Origin: Microbacterium aurugineum
GTDB taxonomy: Bacteria > Actinomycetota > Actinomycetes > Actinomycetales > Microbacteriaceae
DNA length: 64,000 nucleotides
Assembly: GCF_023101205.1 (NCBI RefSeq)
Contig: NZ_CP078078.1
Span: 2,179,411 to 2,243,410 of the forward strand
Direction of reading: 5' to 3'
Below are positions 1-9,154 of the stretch, in pieces. Both the position numbers and the translations under genes were made by a program. The notes under the pieces were generated by a model that ran no database searches, was not told the origin of the DNA, and was given only the letters and a program-made list of their open reading frames with translations. Numbering within the stretch: position 1 is the stretch's first letter; each line of letters starts with the position of its first letter.

Positions 1-1844
1 CCATTCGTGAAAGCCTGCGCAACACCGCCACCGTTCGCCGAAACCGGAATCGTGTCACTCACCGGATAACCCAACGCACCCGCCGGACCACCATTGGACT
101 GATAGAACGTCGCAACCGGACCCGCGACGAAGAACGCAGTGGCACCGGTCTGAACGACCGAACCCTTTTGGTATGTCTGCACGCAGGCTCCCTTCGGGAG
201 ATTGCAGACGCTGTCGCTCGTGACCCAACCGAGTTGGCCGCTCACACCGCCGGCTCTGCTATGAGCGACGCGGATCTCTCCGGTCATGGAGAACACGCCT
301 GCAGATGTCTTGCCGATCGCGCCTCCGACAAAGGCCTGTTCCTGTCCGCCCCCGCTCGCACTGGAGGAAACGAGGTCACTCGTCGGGATCCCCAGACGCC
401 CCTTGGGCCCCCCTTCCGCGATGTACTTGGAAAGCACCGTCGGTTCCGCAACCGCGTAGGCGTGACCCCCGACTTCGGAGATGACGGCTTTCTGAAAGCT
501 CTGAACGCAGTAGTCGGTGTTCTTCGAGCACGTCTTCGCAGAAGTCGGCCATCCAGTGGCCTGACGCACTCCGCCGAGCTCGCCATGGGCTGTGCGGGTG
601 AGGCCGCTGACAGCGAAGATCCCGCTCGGACCCGCGTTCACAAGCACCTTCGTGAACGACTGGGCGACACCACCGCCGTTCTCGGTGACCGAAACGGGAG
701 CTGAATCGGGGTATCCGGTCGTGGCGACCCCCTGCGAGCGCACCCACAGTGCAATGGATCCCGTCGCCAGAATCACCCCTTTCCCGGGTTGCCAGTATGC
801 GATCGCCTTCTCGAAAACATGACCGCACGGTACCGATCCCGAGCACGCGGGCGCGTCGAGGCGATTGCCCCACGATCCGGACTTCCCGCCAGCCGCCGCC
901 CACGCAGCGCTGATCGCCTGAGCCCCCTCTCCGAGAGCATTCGACTGCGTGGAGCCGAACCAGTCGGTGAAGTAGTTGTAGAAGTTGCGGTTGCCGTACG
1001 CCGAGCATCCGTCGCCCTCCCCGTAGCCCGCGCGCATCGCGGCGGCATTGGGCTGGTACGGCGTGTAGTAGTAGAGCGCCGAGGTCGCCTTGTTCGCGAC
1101 GTAGACCGGGGCCGACCCGCAAGACGCCTTCGGGTTGTAGAGGATGTTCCAGGTCTTGCCCGGGGCGTACCACTGGAACCACTTGCCCTCCATGTAGATC
1201 TGCATCTGACGCGCCGCGCCGTAGATCTGGTGGAAGAAGCCGATGTAGTTCGGGTCGCACGGGGCTGTATCGGGACATCCCTGCCCCAGCGCGATCCGGT
1301 AGCGCCACGCGCTCGGCCAGACGTGGGTGATAAGCCCCTGCTCCTTCTGCAGCATGACGATCAACACCTGTGGGTTGATGTTGCAGGCCTGGGAGACGCG
1401 ATAGATGATGCGGGCCGCGGACTCGTTCGCGGCGCCGGAGTAGCCGGAGCAGTACGCGTCCGCAGGACGCGTGACGGTGTTCATCCGGAAGTCCTTGAGG
1501 CAGACGATCGGCTCGTTGTTCTCATCCCGACCGCCGAGGCATCGTGAGACCTTGCTGTTGAAGAAGGTCTGGATCTGCGCCTCGGTCATCGTGCTCTTGT
1601 TCGTGAACACGGCGTCGCTGATGATGTTTCCCGGCGTGAAGCCGACGAGCGTGCTCTTCGCGATTCCCGTCGTCGCCGGATCGGCGACGGCGCTCGAGAC
1701 GCTGACCTTGGGCGCAGAGACGGAGGCCTGGGCAGCGGCGGCGGGGACCACCGTTCCGATCACCAGGGCGGAGACAGCGAGGAAACAGGTGAGGAGCGGG
1801 TGGGTCCTCAGGGTGTTTCGCGAGCGTGGGGCACGTCGAGACAT
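1..1844 (-). CDS. Secreted lysozyme-like protein with LGFP-type repeats (C-terminus outside window)
   Basis: At least 614 codons read leftwards from an ATG at 1842-1844 and leave the window still open, so the C-terminus is missing. The N-terminus is a basic stretch followed by a hydrophobic signal segment ending near residue 40 (VVPAAAAQAS). Residues about 65-290 look like a lysozyme/glucosaminidase-type domain: Cys-rich, with the segment LIVMLQKEQGL placing a candidate catalytic Glu near residue 168, then many Trp/Tyr. After residue 330 come repeats with G-[YWI]-P-x-S cores (TGYPDSA, TGWPTSA, LGIPTSD, LGWVTSD, LGYPVSD), resembling LGFP cell-wall-binding repeats. Inferred role: wall hydrolase or wall-anchored remodelling protein. 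The domain order is visible; enzymatic activity is inference. Confidence 0.8.
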   Translation of the reverse strand, partial: MSRRAPRSRNTLRTHPLLTCFLAVSALVIGTVVPAAAAQASVSAPKVSVSSAVADPATTGIAKSTLVGFTPGNIISDAVFTNKSTMTEAQIQTFFNSKVSRCLGGRDENNEPIVCLKDFRMNTVTRPADAYCSGYSGAANESAARIIYRVSQACNINPQVLIVMLQKEQGLITHVWPSAWRYRIALGQGCPDTAPCDPNYIGFFHQIYGAARQMQIYMEGKWFQWYAPGKTWNILYNPKASCGSAPVYVANKATSALYYYTPYQPNAAAMRAGYGEGDGCSAYGNRNFYNYFTDWFGSTQSNALGEGAQAISAAWAAAGGKSGSWGNRLDAPACSGSVPCGHVFEKAIAYWQPGKGVILATGSIALWVRSQGVATTGYPDSAPVSVTENGGGVAQSFTKVLVNAGPSGIFAVSGLTRTAHGELGGVRQATGWPTSAKTCSKNTDYCVQSFQKAVISEVGGHAYAVAEPTVLSKYIAEGGPKGRLGIPTSDLVSSSASGGGQEQAFVGGAIGKTSAGVFSMTGEIRVAHSRAGGVSGQLGWVTSDSVCNLPKGACVQTYQKGSVVQTGATAFFVAGPVATFYQSNGGPAGALGYPVSDTIPVSANGGGVAQAFTN

Positions 1845-1856
1845 GTGACCAGTGTG
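1845..1856 (-). promoter_or_regulatory. Leaderless -10 box (CACACT)
   Basis: Reading leftwards, CACACT at 1856-1851 is followed by six bases and the ATG at 1844. No Shine-Dalgarno sequence is present, so transcription probably starts at or next to the start codon. Confidence 0.4.
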
Positions 1857-1945
1857 ACGGAAGTTGCGCGATGATGCCACTGTTGCGCCGTTCACGACAC
1901 AAGTTTTCGGCGTGTCGCCCTGATGTGCAGTTGACTCTCAGCGGA

Positions 1946-3019
1946 TCACAGGTCGGCGTGCAGACCCCAGAGGCGCTCCCCCGAGCTGGCCCAGGAGAAC
2001 GCCCTCGATCGGTCGGACGCGAGAATCCGGAGCCGCTCGGCCGCCGGCCCCGCCGCCTGCTCGATCGCACCTGCGATCTCGTCCGCCGCCACGAGCGTGC
2101 CGCCGTCCGCGACGACGTCACGATGGGAGCCGGTGTCGATAGCCACGACAGGGACTCCGAGGGCCATCGCCTCGACGGCCCGCCACGGCCAGCCCGCGAA
2201 GTCGCCAGTCGCAGCGAAGACCGACGCACCGGCGAGCACGGCCGCACGATCTTCGACTGCCAGCGCACCCCGCACATGGGCGCGACGCTCCGGGAGGCCT
2301 GCTGCGGATGCGATCTCGACGTAGCGAGGCTCCGCCCCGTCCGGAGCATCGAGCACGACGGCGTCGACCGCCGCCGCCACGGCCCCGCGGAAACCGTCCC
2401 GCAAGGACGACTCCGAGCCGGTGAGCACCACGTACTCGTCCGGCAGCGACAGCGCATTCCGGCGACGACCGGCGTCATCCGGGACGACGAACCCCCGAGG
2501 CGGCGCCCCCGCGATCACGCGCACACGATCACCCAGACGTGCGAGTTCGGAGAGCCGCGCAGCGACCGCGTGCGAGGGCACCACGACGGCATCGGCATGT
2601 TTGACCGCCCGGCGAAGCATCCCTCGCTGCCAGGAGACCTGGTTCTTCGACAGCAGCTCCGGCGCATCCCACGCGCGCAGGTCCCACAGCGTGACCGTCG
2701 TCTGGTCATCGTCGTGGACGCGATCGTGTTTCACGAGAGGAGCGAACAGGCTCGGCGAATGGATCATGCCGCCGCCGACCCCGGGAGCGATGCCGAGCTG
2801 CCAGGAGGCCGCCAGCTCACGACGCGCCAGACCGAGGGTGCGCACCTCTCCCACTCCGCGGATCGTCGCCTCGGAGCCCGCCGGAACGATGAGGTCCACC
2901 GTGCAACCGGAGGGTGCTGTCGCAATCACTCCGTGGGCCAGATCCACCGCAGCGGAGGCGAGATCGGGGTCGACGATCTGGCCGAGTTGATCCAGAACGA
3001 AACGCAGCCGAGCTCCCAT
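1946..3019 (-). CDS. GT-B fold glycosyltransferase (group 1/GT4-like)
   Basis: 357 aa. Two Rossmann-like halves are visible. The C-terminal half carries GDFAGWPWRAVEAMALGVPV, matching the nucleotide-sugar binding segment of GT4 enzymes with EAMxxGxPVVA, and is followed by GSHRDVVADGG. The first Glu of the usual EX7E motif is not evident, so the donor site is somewhat degenerate. Likely cytoplasmic, transferring a sugar to an envelope glycan or lipid acceptor. It is divergent from the DUF4012 gene and sits in an envelope island, which supports an envelope role. The ATG at 3019 is fixed by a TAGCCT box six bases upstream. Donor and acceptor cannot be told. Confidence 0.8.
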   Translation of the reverse strand: MGARLRFVLDQLGQIVDPDLASAAVDLAHGVIATAPSGCTVDLIVPAGSEATIRGVGEVRTLGLARRELAASWQLGIAPGVGGGMIHSPSLFAPLVKHDRVHDDDQTTVTLWDLRAWDAPELLSKNQVSWQRGMLRRAVKHADAVVVPSHAVAARLSELARLGDRVRVIAGAPPRGFVVPDDAGRRRNALSLPDEYVVLTGSESSLRDGFRGAVAAAVDAVVLDAPDGAEPRYVEIASAAGLPERRAHVRGALAVEDRAAVLAGASVFAATGDFAGWPWRAVEAMALGVPVVAIDTGSHRDVVADGGTLVAADEIAGAIEQAAGPAAERLRILASDRSRAFSWASSGERLWGLHADL

Positions 3020-3031
3020 GCGCTCAGGCTA
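3020..3031 (-). promoter_or_regulatory. Leaderless -10 box (TAGCCT)
   Basis: TAGCCT at 3031-3026, six bases, then the ATG at 3019. No Shine-Dalgarno sequence lies between, so a leaderless transcript is likely. Confidence 0.55.
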
Positions 3032-3141
3032 TCCTCGGGCTGCGACGCCCCCGTGGAGCGCACCACCCGTGGCGCACGAATATCAGCGTTCCCACAGTTT
3101 CCGGCCACCACCGGCACCACCGTTCATGCTTGAATGCTCGG

Positions 3142-4905
3142 GTGAGCGATGGCCGGCTTCCCGTCAGGCGCCGATGGATCGGGTGGACCATCGGCGCGTT
3201 CCTCGCGTTTCTCCTCATCGCGATCGGGTGGGTCACCGTTCGGGGGATCGGCGCGGTGAACGACCTCCAGGACGTCGCAGACGGAGCGACGCAGCTGAAG
3301 AAGACGATCGCGGCGGGAGACCTCGACGGCGCGGAGCCGGTCGCCCGGAGCGTCGCGCGCAGCGCAGCGTCGGCCGTCGACCTGACCTCGGACCCGGTGT
3401 GGCAGGCGTTCGGCCTCGTCCCCTGGCTCGGTCCGAACTTCCGTGCCGTGAGCGAGATCGCCGACATCGCCGACAGCGTCTCAACGGATGCTCTCGCCCC
3501 TCTGCTGGAGGTGGCGGACGGCCTCGATCTCGCAAGCCTCGGGTTCGTGGGCGGCACCATCGACCTCGCCCCGTTCGCCGAGATCGAGAAGCCGCTCCGC
3601 ACGGCCAGCACCGCGCTCGGAGCTGCGGAGCTGCAGGCCAGACGCATCGACGCCGACGCCACCCTCCCACCGCTCGCAGAGGCCATCGATCAGATGCGGT
3701 CCGCCGTCACCGAGGCTGCCACGGCGGTCGGTGCGCTCCACGGCGCCGCCGTCCTCCTGCCGACGATGCTCGGAGGGGAAGGCCCCCGCAACTACGTGCT
3801 GGCGATGCAGAACAACGCAGAGCAGCGCTCGTCGGGCGGGATCATCGGCTCAGTCGCTCTGCTCCACGCGGAGAACGGGAAGATCACCCTCCAGAAGCAG
3901 GCTTCGACACGGGACTTCCCCGCCCTCGACACCCCCCTGCCGCTCAGCGATTCGACGGTCGCCCTGTTCGAGGATCGGCCGGGCCGCTTCCTGCAGAACA
4001 TCACCAGCATCCCGGACTTCACCGAGGCCGGAGAGACCATCGCCGCGCGGTGGACGGGACGATTCGGCGGAACGGTCGATGGCGTCATCGCCGTCGACGC
4101 CATCGTCGCGGAGAACCTGATGGCCGTGACGGGAGACCTCACGTTCGGGCCGTTCACCGCGACCGCCGAGAACATCACCGGCATCCTGCTCTCGGAGATC
4201 TACGCGGCCGTCCCCGACCCCGCCGTACAGGATGAGATCTTCGCCCAAGCGGCCGGTGCGCTCTTCAGCGCAGCCTTGTCCGGTGGGGACCCGAAGGCGC
4301 TGATCGGAGCCCTGGCCGAATCCGCCGAGGAGGGCCGGATCCGCATCTGGAGTGCGCACGCGGACGAAGAGGAGTTCCTCGCCTCGTCCGCGCTGGGAGG
4401 GACGATCCCCGAGGACGATGCGGACGCCACCTACGTGGGCGTGCTGATCAACGACAGCACCGGCGGGAAGATGGACTACTACGCCCGCGGCGCCTTCTCG
4501 ACTTCCGTGGGCACCTGCAACGGCGCGCCGACGACTCAGGTGCAAGTGACGTGGACCAACGCCGCGCCCGCGGACGCCGCGACGTCCCTCCCCGCCTACG
4601 TCACCGGGGACGGCTACTACGGGGTCCCGGCCGGCACGGTGCGCACACTCATCGCGGTCTACGGCCCTGCCGGCGCGACGCCCTCCCACATCGACCGGGA
4701 CGGCGAAGAAGAGGGCGTGCAGACAGCCATGCTCGATGGCCGCTCCGTGGTGCAGCACGAGGTCTCGCTCGCGCCGGGCGAGTCGACGACGATCACCGTG
4801 GAGTACCAGGGAACCGGCGCCGGAGAGCGGCTCACGCAGATCCTGCACACACCGCTGGTCGACGAGCCCGATGCGACACGCAAGCCACTGACCTGCGCAT
4901 CGTGA
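3142..4905 (+). CDS. DUF4012 domain membrane-anchored protein
   Basis: 587 aa from the GTG at 3142. The frame is open further upstream, but the sequence before this GTG is antisense to the glycosyltransferase and looks non-coding. A basic start (RRRW) leads into one transmembrane helix at about residues 12-33; the remainder is extracytoplasmic. The core segment NYVLAMQNNAEQRSSGGIIG is the hallmark of DUF4012 proteins. These are often found beside capsule or teichoic-acid genes in actinobacteria; their biochemical function is not established. Its place between a glycosyltransferase, a surface protein and an LCP ligase fits an envelope role. Start confidence is moderate. Confidence 0.85.
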   Translation: MSDGRLPVRRRWIGWTIGAFLAFLLIAIGWVTVRGIGAVNDLQDVADGATQLKKTIAAGDLDGAEPVARSVARSAASAVDLTSDPVWQAFGLVPWLGPNFRAVSEIADIADSVSTDALAPLLEVADGLDLASLGFVGGTIDLAPFAEIEKPLRTASTALGAAELQARRIDADATLPPLAEAIDQMRSAVTEAATAVGALHGAAVLLPTMLGGEGPRNYVLAMQNNAEQRSSGGIIGSVALLHAENGKITLQKQASTRDFPALDTPLPLSDSTVALFEDRPGRFLQNITSIPDFTEAGETIAARWTGRFGGTVDGVIAVDAIVAENLMAVTGDLTFGPFTATAENITGILLSEIYAAVPDPAVQDEIFAQAAGALFSAALSGGDPKALIGALAESAEEGRIRIWSAHADEEEFLASSALGGTIPEDDADATYVGVLINDSTGGKMDYYARGAFSTSVGTCNGAPTTQVQVTWTNAAPADAATSLPAYVTGDGYYGVPAGTVRTLIAVYGPAGATPSHIDRDGEEEGVQTAMLDGRSVVQHEVSLAPGESTTITVEYQGTGAGERLTQILHTPLVDEPDATRKPLTCAS

Positions 4906-4930
4906 CATTCCCCGCTCGATAGGGTACTGT
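4902..4930 (+). promoter_or_regulatory. Candidate promoter of the surface-protein gene
   Basis: GTGACA (4902-4907) and TACTGT (4925-4930) are separated by 17 bases, a good match to a housekeeping sigma promoter. Transcription from about 4937 would give a leader of roughly 110 nt, which includes a small CCTGCC/GGCAGG hairpin near 4966-4980. Confidence 0.45.
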
Positions 4931-5048
4931 CGACTCACTGGGGAATATCTGGGGTCTGCAAACCTGCCGTGGGGGCAGGAAGGCTCCACGCAGTCGGATG
5001 CAGGGGTGTATCCGGAGGCGATTCCGCGTGAAATTCTGGGGAGAAATC

Positions 5049-5657
5049 ATGCTGAAGAAACTGGCTGCCATCAGCCTCACCGCTGGCGCGCTCGTACTCG
5101 CTGCGCCGGCCGTAGCGACGGCGGCGCCGACGCTCGCTCCGACCGCGTCGTCCAACGACTACCCGACGCCTCCGGGAGTCAAGGTCAGCGACCCGATCAT
5201 CGACACCTGCGAGGTCTCGACCATCGTTTTCGGAGCAGGATACTTCCTGCCTTCCGAGAACGTGAGCGTCTCCATCTCCGGACTCGAGGCCGCTCGGGCC
5301 GCGGGCTCGGGCAGCACCGCTGGCGCAGACGGCGGACTGACCTACACGTTCCGACCCCCGGCCGATGGTGAGGGCTCGTACGCTGTCTCCTTCAACGGAT
5401 CGCGTTCGTACACCGCCACCATCACGGTGTCGCACGGCCACGACGCGGCCACGTCCTGCGACCACGATCCTGGTGTGGCCCCCGCGGGTACCGAGCTGCC
5501 GCTCACGGGCGGAGACAACGCGGCGTCTGCCGGCGGGTTCGAACTCGCCCTCACCGGCGGCAGCGTCTCGCCATGGGTCCTCGGCGGTGGCGCCGCAGCG
5601 CTGGTCGCCGGTGGCGCCCTGGTCGCCGTCGGAGCATCTCGCCGCAAGCGCGCCTAG
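5049..5657 (+). CDS. Sortase-type cell-wall surface protein with LPLTG and LALTG motifs
   Basis: 202 aa from the ATG at 5049, preceded by GGGGAGAA as ribosome-binding site. A signal peptide (MLKKLAAISLTAG...ATAA) is probably cut near residue 26. The body has two Cys and an Ig-like beta-rich composition (TYTFRPPADGEGSYAVSF). The C-terminus is a full sorting signal: LALTG at residues 166-170, a hydrophobic helix, and the tail RRKRA. A second motif, LPLTG, lies 16 residues upstream at 150-154. LAxTG is known as the class E sortase signal of high-GC Gram-positives. Likely covalently attached to the wall; no sortase gene is in the window. Function beyond the surface location is unknown. Confidence 0.85.
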   Translation: MLKKLAAISLTAGALVLAAPAVATAAPTLAPTASSNDYPTPPGVKVSDPIIDTCEVSTIVFGAGYFLPSENVSVSISGLEAARAAGSGSTAGADGGLTYTFRPPADGEGSYAVSFNGSRSYTATITVSHGHDAATSCDHDPGVAPAGTELPLTGGDNAASAGGFELALTGGSVSPWVLGGGAAALVAGGALVAVGASRRKRA

Positions 5658-5689
5658 GTCCGGCTGCCGCCTCGCGCGGTGGTCGACTG

Positions 5690-5726
5690 GACGACGGTGA
5701 TCCCTCCCCCTCCGATCACCGTCGTC
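5690..5726. terminator. Bidirectional terminator hairpin
   Basis: A perfect 13-bp inverted repeat (GACGACGGTGATC at 5690-5702, complement at 5714-5726) with an 11-nt C-rich loop. It lies between the convergent surface-protein and LCP genes. Confidence 0.75.
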
Positions 5727-5866
5727 TGGTGCGTCCGGCGGGCGCACCGCCAGCCCACGGCTCCCCCTCCTCGGAGGTGGTGACCGTGGGCTTCGTCGTG
5801 CACCTGGTGCCCGGCTCGCCCGTTCCCGCCGTGACGGAGTGCACCCGATGACTGGAAGGCACCGCG

Positions 5867-7321
5867 TCAGGGAGCGGGGGTCGGCGTCTCCGTCGGGGGG
5901 TGCAACGTCTGCCGGATCAGATCGTGGATGTACGCGTAGTCCGGCTGGTGCTCATCCACTCCGGAATCAGGGGTGAGCTCGATCGTCGTGACAGGCTGTT
6001 CCTTCGCCTTGAGCATCAGATCGAAGAACTCCGGCAGCTTGTCCGACGGGAGATCCGTGCTGATCAGAGCCGTCCCCGCCGCCGCCACCTCGTTGAACCT
6101 CGTGAGCACCGTCTGCGGGGTGAACTGCGCGAGGATCGCCTCCTGCAGCTCCCGCTGACGCTTCATCCGATCCCAGTCACTCGTCGTGTAGCGCGAACGG
6201 GCGTACCACTGGGCGGTGTCACCGTCCATCCGCTGCTCCCCCGGCTCGATCCAGCCGATCGCCCACTCGTTCACATCGGTGCCGGTCCAGCCCTCCGGCG
6301 GTCCGCCCTTGGGCAGACGCTCGGTGACGTTGATCTGCACTCCACCGAGCGCATCGACGAGCTCGGCGAACCCGTGCATGTCGACGAAGACGTAGTAGGG
6401 GATCTCGATTCCGAGAACACCCTCCGCCGCGTCCTTCGTCGCCTCGATACCCGGCTCGGAGCCGTTGGCCTTCGCGTCAGGATAGAGCCCGGTGCCGCCG
6501 TCTTCTCGACAGACCTCCGCGGCGTTGCGGATGTGGTTCATCCATCCGTTCCACCCGCAGGTGGAAGAGCCGTGCCCTTCGAAGCCGTTCGGGTAGAGCT
6601 CCTGCATCGGGCTCCCCTCGCTGAACGGCGCGCTCGGGAGTTCACGCGGGATGCCGGTGATCGTCACGGCCCCGGTATCGGCGTTCACCGAGACGACCGA
6701 GATGCTGTCGAAGCGCATCGAGTCACGCCCGTCGCCGCTGTCCGCACCCAGGAGCAGGATGTTGTAGTAACCGTCGCTCGGCTCGACGCTCGGTCCGCTC
6801 TGCCCGAAGATCGCCCCGATCGTGCTGCGCACCGACCCCACCGCGGTCGCGGCATACCCGACGCCACCGCTCACGAGCCCCAGCAGCACCAGCGCGACGA
6901 CCGGGATGGCGAGGCGAGAGGGTCCGGGGACCTTCACGAGTCGCACCAGCCGCAGGGCATCGAAGGTCAACACGACCCAGAGCACGATGTAGCCGACGAG
7001 GAGCACCTGGATGACGGTGAGGATCGCGGCGGAGAACAGCCCGCCTCCGATCGTGAGCCACAGCAGGGCCGGGCGGGCGAAGAGCGCGAGGCCGAGCGCC
7101 ACCACCGCGAGGAGCCACGCCAGCAGAGTCGCGCCGAGCCCGAAGCGGCCGAGCCTGCGGTTGCCCGCGAGCACCTGCGCAGATCCGGGGACCAGGAGAT
7201 TGAGGGCGACGAGCCACCACCCGCGCTTGGCCATCATCCCCGAGTCAGCCACATCGGGGTGCCGCAGAGGGCGTGTCTCGATGAGCGGGCGCTGTGTTGC
7301 GCGCGGAGGCGCAAGGGTCAC
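5867..7321 (-). CDS. LytR-CpsA-Psr (LCP) family wall-polymer ligase
   Basis: 484 aa from a GTG whose GTGA overlaps the purE stop, so it is translationally coupled to purE. The N-terminal ~170 residues contain four or five hydrophobic helices, more than the single helix of classical LCPs but common in actinobacterial ones. The extracytoplasmic LCP domain starts near [20 protein letters not shown], with the conserved Asp/Arg motifs, and continues with [22 protein letters not shown] enzymes transfer polyprenyl-linked anionic glycopolymers to peptidoglycan. The nearby CDP-glycerol transferases suggest a teichoic-type substrate. The GTP/AZTP-type ligand and exact polymer are inference. Confidence 0.9.
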   Translation of the reverse strand: MTLAPPRATQRPLIETRPLRHPDVADSGMMAKRGWWLVALNLLVPGSAQVLAGNRRLGRFGLGATLLAWLLAVVALGLALFARPALLWLTIGGGLFSAAILTVIQVLLVGYIVLWVVLTFDALRLVRLVKVPGPSRLAIPVVALVLLGLVSGGVGYAATAVGSVRSTIGAIFGQSGPSVEPSDGYYNILLLGADSGDGRDSMRFDSISVVSVNADTGAVTITGIPRELPSAPFSEGSPMQELYPNGFEGHGSSTCGWNGWMNHIRNAAEVCREDGGTGLYPDAKANGSEPGIEATKDAAEGVLGIEIPYYVFVDMHGFAELVDALGGVQINVTERLPKGGPPEGWTGTDVNEWAIGWIEPGEQRMDGDTAQWYARSRYTTSDWDRMKRQRELQEAILAQFTPQTVLTRFNEVAAAGTALISTDLPSDKLPEFFDLMLKAKEQPVTTIELTPDSGVDEHQPDYAYIHDLIRQTLHPPTETPTPAP

Positions 7322-7833
7322 AGCGACCCCTTCAACCGTTCGTTCTTCTCCTCGACCTGTGCCTCGAGATCGCGGGCGTACGCGTCCACCCGGTCGGCGA
7401 GATCCGTGTCCGCCGTCCCCAGGATGCGGGCCGCCAGGAGCCCCGCGTTGCGGGCGCCGCCGATGGACACGGTCGCGACGGGGATGCCGGCGGGCATCTG
7501 CACGATCGAGAGCAGGGAGTCCATGCCGTCGAGGTAGGCGAGCGGCACGGGAACGCCGACCACGGGAAGCGGCGTCATCGAGGCGAGCATGCCCGGAAGG
7601 TGGGCCGCTCCCCCGGCGCCGGCGATGATCACGCGGATACCGCGGGAGCGTGCCTCCCGCGCATACGACATGAGCTTGTCCGGTGTGCGGTGGGCCGAGA
7701 CGACCTCGACCTCATGCGGGATGCCGAAGTCGGTGAGCGCCTGAGACGCATCGCTCATCACGCGCCAATCGGAATCGGATCCCATCACGACGCCGACCAG
7801 AGGGACAGCGGAGGAGTGCAGTGGCTCAGTCAC
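7318..7833 (-). CDS. purE: N5-carboxyaminoimidazole ribonucleotide mutase
   Basis: 171 aa. Class I Pur[12 protein letters not shown] near the N-terminus, then [12 protein letters not shown] and [14 protein letters not shown], which form the nucleotide site and carry the catalytic Ser and His. It converts N5-CAIR to CAIR in de novo purine synthesis using the product of PurK, encoded next upstream. First gene of a two-gene unit with the LCP gene. The GTG at 7833 is chosen because a TAGCCT box sits exactly six bases before it. Length is normal for class I. Confidence 0.97.
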   Translation of the reverse strand: MTEPLHSSAVPLVGVVMGSDSDWRVMSDASQALTDFGIPHEVEVVSAHRTPDKLMSYAREARSRGIRVIIAGAGGAAHLPGMLASMTPLPVVGVPVPLAYLDGMDSLLSIVQMPAGIPVATVSIGGARNAGLLAARILGTADTDLADRVDAYARDLEAQVEEKNERLKGSL

Positions 7834-7845
7834 CAGATCAGGCTA
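7834..7845 (-). promoter_or_regulatory. Leaderless -10 box of purE (TAGCCT)
   Basis: TAGCCT at 7845-7840, six bases, then the GTG at 7833. No ribosome-binding site is visible. Confidence 0.6.
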
Positions 7846-7928
7846 CGGTCTACCGCTGTGAGAAACCCCGAACGGCGCGCGTCTTGTCCCGCATGTCCGA
7901 CCGTGAGAGGTGCGCCGGCGTGCAGGAT

Positions 7929-9053
7929 TCAGACGAAATGTGCGGCGGCCGCACGCGCGACGTACACGGCATCGTCGAGATCGTCATCCGCGACGTTCAC
8001 GTGACCGACCTTGCGACCGGGTCGTGGCGCTTTGCCGTACGTGTGGATCTTCGCCTGCGGGTGCTCGACCATCGCCGCGGGGAAGCGCTCCTCGAGCGTG
8101 CCCTCCGCCGGACCGCCGAGGATGTTCACCATCACCGACCAGGCTGCACGAGGAGCCGTGCTCCCCAACGGCAGATCGACGACCGCGCGCAGATGCTGCT
8201 CGAACTGTCCGGTGACGGCGCCGTCCTGGCTCCAGTGACCGCTGTTGTGCGGTCGCATGGCCAGCTCGTTGACGAGGATCCGCTCATCGTCGGTCTCGAA
8301 CAGCTCCACGGCGAGCATGCCCGTCACACCGAGTCCCTCCGCGATGGTGCGTCCGATCTCCTCAGCGACCTGCACGAGGCGCTCGGCTGCCGCGGGTGCC
8401 GGGGCGATGACCTCTGCGCACACGCCGTCGCGCTGCACCGTCTCCACCACGGGGTACGCGACAGTGTCGCCGCTGGGGCGACGCGCCACCTGCTGGGCGA
8501 GCTCGCGGACGAAGGGGACGAGCTCCTCCACGAGGAGTGCATCGCCCTCGGCCAGCGCATCGAGCCAGTCCTGTGCCTCTTCCGCCGCGCGGACGACGCG
8601 CACACCCTTGCCGTCGTAGCCGCCCCGAGGCGTCTTCACGACACCGGCGCCCGCGTGGGCATCGAGGAACGCCTGCAGCTCAGCGACGTCGCGCACCGCG
8701 GCCCAGTCCGGCTGAGGGACGCCGAGCTCGGCGAGGCGGGCGCGCATGACGAGCTTGTCCTGGGCGAACTGGAGGGCGTCGGGGCCCGGGTGCACGACCA
8801 CACCATCGGCGACGAGGGCACGCAGCACGGACTGCGGCACGTGCTCGTGGTCGAACGTGACGACGTCGACTCCTGCGGCGAACGCACGCACCACGTCGAT
8901 ATCGCGATAGTCGCCGACCGCCGTCGCGGCGAGTCCGGCGGACATCCCTTCGTCTTCGGCGAGCACCCGGATCTCCAGCCCGAGTTCGACCGCCGGAGCG
9001 ATCATCATCCGGGCCAGCTGCCCTCCACCGATCACGCCAACACGCAAAGCCAT
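7929..9053 (-). CDS. purK: 5-(carboxyamino)imidazole ribonucleotide synthase
   Basis: 374 aa from the ATG at 9053. The frame is open further upstream, but this ATG has GGGAG at the right distance and starts directly with the ATP-grasp N-domain (MALRVGVIGGGQLARMM). KTPRGGYDGKGVRVV is the ATP-binding segment, and MRPHNSGHWSQDGAVTGQFE is the PurK signature. It carboxylates AIR with bicarbonate and ATP to N5-CAIR, feeding PurE. A 95-nt gap and a separate promoter before purE show that the two genes are not strictly one transcript. Confidence 0.97.
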   Translation of the reverse strand: MALRVGVIGGGQLARMMIAPAVELGLEIRVLAEDEGMSAGLAATAVGDYRDIDVVRAFAAGVDVVTFDHEHVPQSVLRALVADGVVVHPGPDALQFAQDKLVMRARLAELGVPQPDWAAVRDVAELQAFLDAHAGAGVVKTPRGGYDGKGVRVVRAAEEAQDWLDALAEGDALLVEELVPFVRELAQQVARRPSGDTVAYPVVETVQRDGVCAEVIAPAPAAAERLVQVAEEIGRTIAEGLGVTGMLAVELFETDDERILVNELAMRPHNSGHWSQDGAVTGQFEQHLRAVVDLPLGSTAPRAAWSVMVNILGGPAEGTLEERFPAAMVEHPQAKIHTYGKAPRPGRKVGHVNVADDDLDDAVYVARAAAAHFV

Positions 9054-9154
9054 GTGCCGTCTCCCTTCGTCCGACCCCATTCTCCCGCACGTGCACAGGA
9101 GGATCGGACACGTCTCACCTACGCGATCGTCGATCGCCGGCAGGACGGGTCTGG

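Noticed and set aside
5900..7537. A 545-codon + strand frame opposite the LCP and purE genes
   Set aside because: It spans two real genes and their overlap on the other strand and shows no family motif.
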